Made by a program: the position numbers and the translations under genes. Below the pieces are notes generated by a model that did not search any database, was not told the DNA's origin, and saw only the letters and a list, made by a program, of their open reading frames with translations. 64,000 nt of DNA. It comes from CAVRCT01 sp963719645 (GTDB taxonomy: Bacteria; Pseudomonadota; Gammaproteobacteria; DSM-16500). Positions 62,370 to 64,000 of this stretch are shown piece after piece. The first letter of the stretch is position 1. Each line of letters begins with the position of its first letter. The stretch spans positions 86,465 through 150,464 of the forward strand of contig CAVRCT010000006.1 of NCBI GenBank assembly GCA_963719645.1, read 5' to 3'.

Positions 62370-64000
62370 ATGTTTCAGCGAAATTTATTAGTCTTGTTAC
62401 TTTTAATTTGCCCAACGTTATGGGCTGCAAATGCAAGCCAACCAAGTCCTATCACGGTTTTTATCGCAAAAAAAATTATTACCATGGATCCGGCATGGCC
62501 AACTGCAACAGCAGTTGCTGTTCAAGACGGTAAGATTTTGTCAGTGGGTTCATTAGATGATTTAAAACCATGGTTAAGTAAATTTCCTTATAAAATTGAC
62601 AAAACATTTGAAAATAAAATCTTGATGCCGGGTTTCATCGAGCCGCATGGACATCCTTTAATTGGTGGTACAGCCATGTCACGGCCATTACTCACTTATT
62701 TGCCTAGTGCCTAATCCTTATGGCCCGCCATTTCCTGGCGTAAAAAACAAAACAGCTGCAATGGAGATGTTAAAAAAATATGTATCACAACATAAACGAT
62801 CCAAATAAGCCACTTGATAGTTTGGGGATATGACATTATTGCGATGGGAAGTCCATTGGATGCGAGTGAACTGGATAAAATATCGACTACCGTTCCGCTT
62901 ATAGTGTGGGATGCATCAGAGCATATCGTATTTACCAATACGGCCGCAATCAATGCATTTCATATCACAAGCAGTGATAGCAAAATAAGTGGCGTCAGAT
63001 TGGATAAAAATGGACAACCAAATGGACAATTTTATGGTGTACCCGCAGCGGTATTTATTTTGAAGAAAGCATTTGCTGCATGACATCACACCTGAAGATG
63101 CTTATAAAAATGTTAAATTCTTAATGGATCTTAGTCATCGCAATGGTATTACAACGACAACAGAATTAACATTTGGCATTATTGATTTTCAATTAGAACA
63201 TGACGCTTTATCAATAAATATTTTAATAATCCGGCGACCCCTATGCGTTTAGTTGCTATTACAGATGCCGTGAGTGCAACGAATTATAAAAAAGATCAGG
63301 CAGTCAATTTTGTAAAAGAGTTTACAAAATCAAAGTACGGATAAATTGATTTTTAATGGCGTCAAATTTTTCTCAGACGATGCATTTGTCAGTTTGAATA
63401 TGATGATTGAAAATCCAGGTTATATCGATGGACATAAAGGACAATACATTACACAACCTGATCAACTAACGGCGGCGATTTCGCCCTGGTGGGATGCGGG
63501 TTTTCATATTCATGTGCATTCAAATGGTAATGGCGGCAATGCTTCGACGATTAATGCGCTCTATCAATTGATGCAACGAAAACCTCGTTTTGATCATCGC
63601 TTTTCTGTTGAACACTACGGGATTTCAACACCTGCAATGGCGAAGGCACTAAAACAATTGGGTGGCGTTGTCAGTGCTAATCCTAGTTATCTTTATGCGC
63701 GTGCGGAGTTGAATGAACCAGAAATTGGTACGGACCGGGCAGATACAGCAGCCGCATTTAATACATTAGTGAACGCAGGTGTGCCGACGTCGATCCATTC
63801 TGATACACCTGTTGCACCACCTGAACCACTTAAAGAAGTCTGGATGGTCGTTAATCGTTTTGGTGTCTCAGGCAAAGTACATGGTCCCGCTGAGCGAATT
63901 AGCGTTGAACAAGCATTACGTATGATTACCATTGATGCTGCTTATACAATTGGCGATGGATGACAAAATTGGCAGTATTACACCTGGAAAATTTGCTGAT
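62370..64000 (+). pseudogene. Decayed exported amidohydrolase (YtcJ-like), runs off the window
   Basis: ATG 62370 (AAAGGA upstream) starts a signal peptide and the amidohydrolase opening TVFIAKKIITMDPAWPTATA with MPGFIEPHGHP, the metal HxH. The frame then breaks. PSA-stop near 62712 continues as PNPYGPPFPG in another frame. Further shifts or stops occur near 62806, 63083, 63230, 63340 and 63962. Downstream pieces retain the family order: FFSDDAFVSLN, HVHSNGNGGNASTINAL, HRFSVEHYG, SIHSDTPVAPPEP and SITPGKFAD. At least five lesions make this a pseudogene, unless the assembly is very poor here. Confidence 0.85.

Overview
The window looks like a stretch of chromosome from a gammaproteobacterium with an AT-rich genome. 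A Legionellales/Coxiellaceae-type organism is my best inference. The grounds are a Mip-like FKBP, a Sel1-repeat protein, a 17 kDa-type small surface antigen, a DUF4142 protein, core genes (recQ, argD, ppiB, dus, cspA-type) and very dense palindromic repeats. No rRNA, tRNA or CRISPR array was recognised.

Layout. Positions 1-38 kb form a cell-surface polysaccharide region. It opens with a GT-C-like membrane protein cut by the left edge and an NAD-dependent epimerase. A tight four-gene operon follows (3485-7905): ThDP carboligase, SDR, sugar-phosphate cyclase (AroB-like) and HpcH/HpaI aldolase. A paralogue of the first membrane protein comes next. A minus-strand set (10887-14015) encodes a GtrB-like glycosyltransferase, a Gfo/Idh/MocA oxidoreductase and a TylCIII-type sugar C-methyltransferase. 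Several large polytopic membrane proteins follow, one frameshifted in a T7 tract and one surviving only as a C-terminal fragment. Three toxin-antitoxin-type modules (HigBA, HipBA, VapBC-type) sit inside the region. Beyond them lie a GspE_N-GT2 synthase beside an outer-membrane barrel, three GT4 enzymes, manC, a WcaJ-type initiating transferase, a MoeB/rhodanese protein and a RAYT transposase embedded in its REP repeats.

Positions 38.6-42.3 kb carry galU, a GT-C-like protein and ugd (UDP-glucuronate supply). Positions 42.3-46.8 kb hold a protein of unknown function, a 261-bp tandem array and a Sel1 protein. Positions 47-58 kb are mostly housekeeping: MBL hydrolase, ppiB, dus, FKBP, DoxX plus acetolactate decarboxylase, Dpm1-like GT2 plus GT-C, recQ, argD and a cold-shock protein. 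Positions 58-64 kb contain small secreted proteins and a decayed amidohydrolase running off the right edge.

How it works together. GDP-mannose (ManC), UDP-glucose (GalU) and UDP-glucuronate (Ugd) feed glycosyltransferases that act after WcaJ-type priming. GtrB/Dpm1-like enzymes would charge a polyprenyl carrier for the GT-C-like membrane enzymes. The carboligase/cyclase/aldolase operon and the C-methyltransferase suggest at least one unusual branched or carbocyclic sugar.

The most notable structural result is a 237-bp MITE-like element present in three near-identical copies (2864, 47940, 59202). Each copy has 38-bp perfect terminal inverted repeats and 11-bp flanking duplications. The three targets fit one consensus, RGGNCARGRGK.
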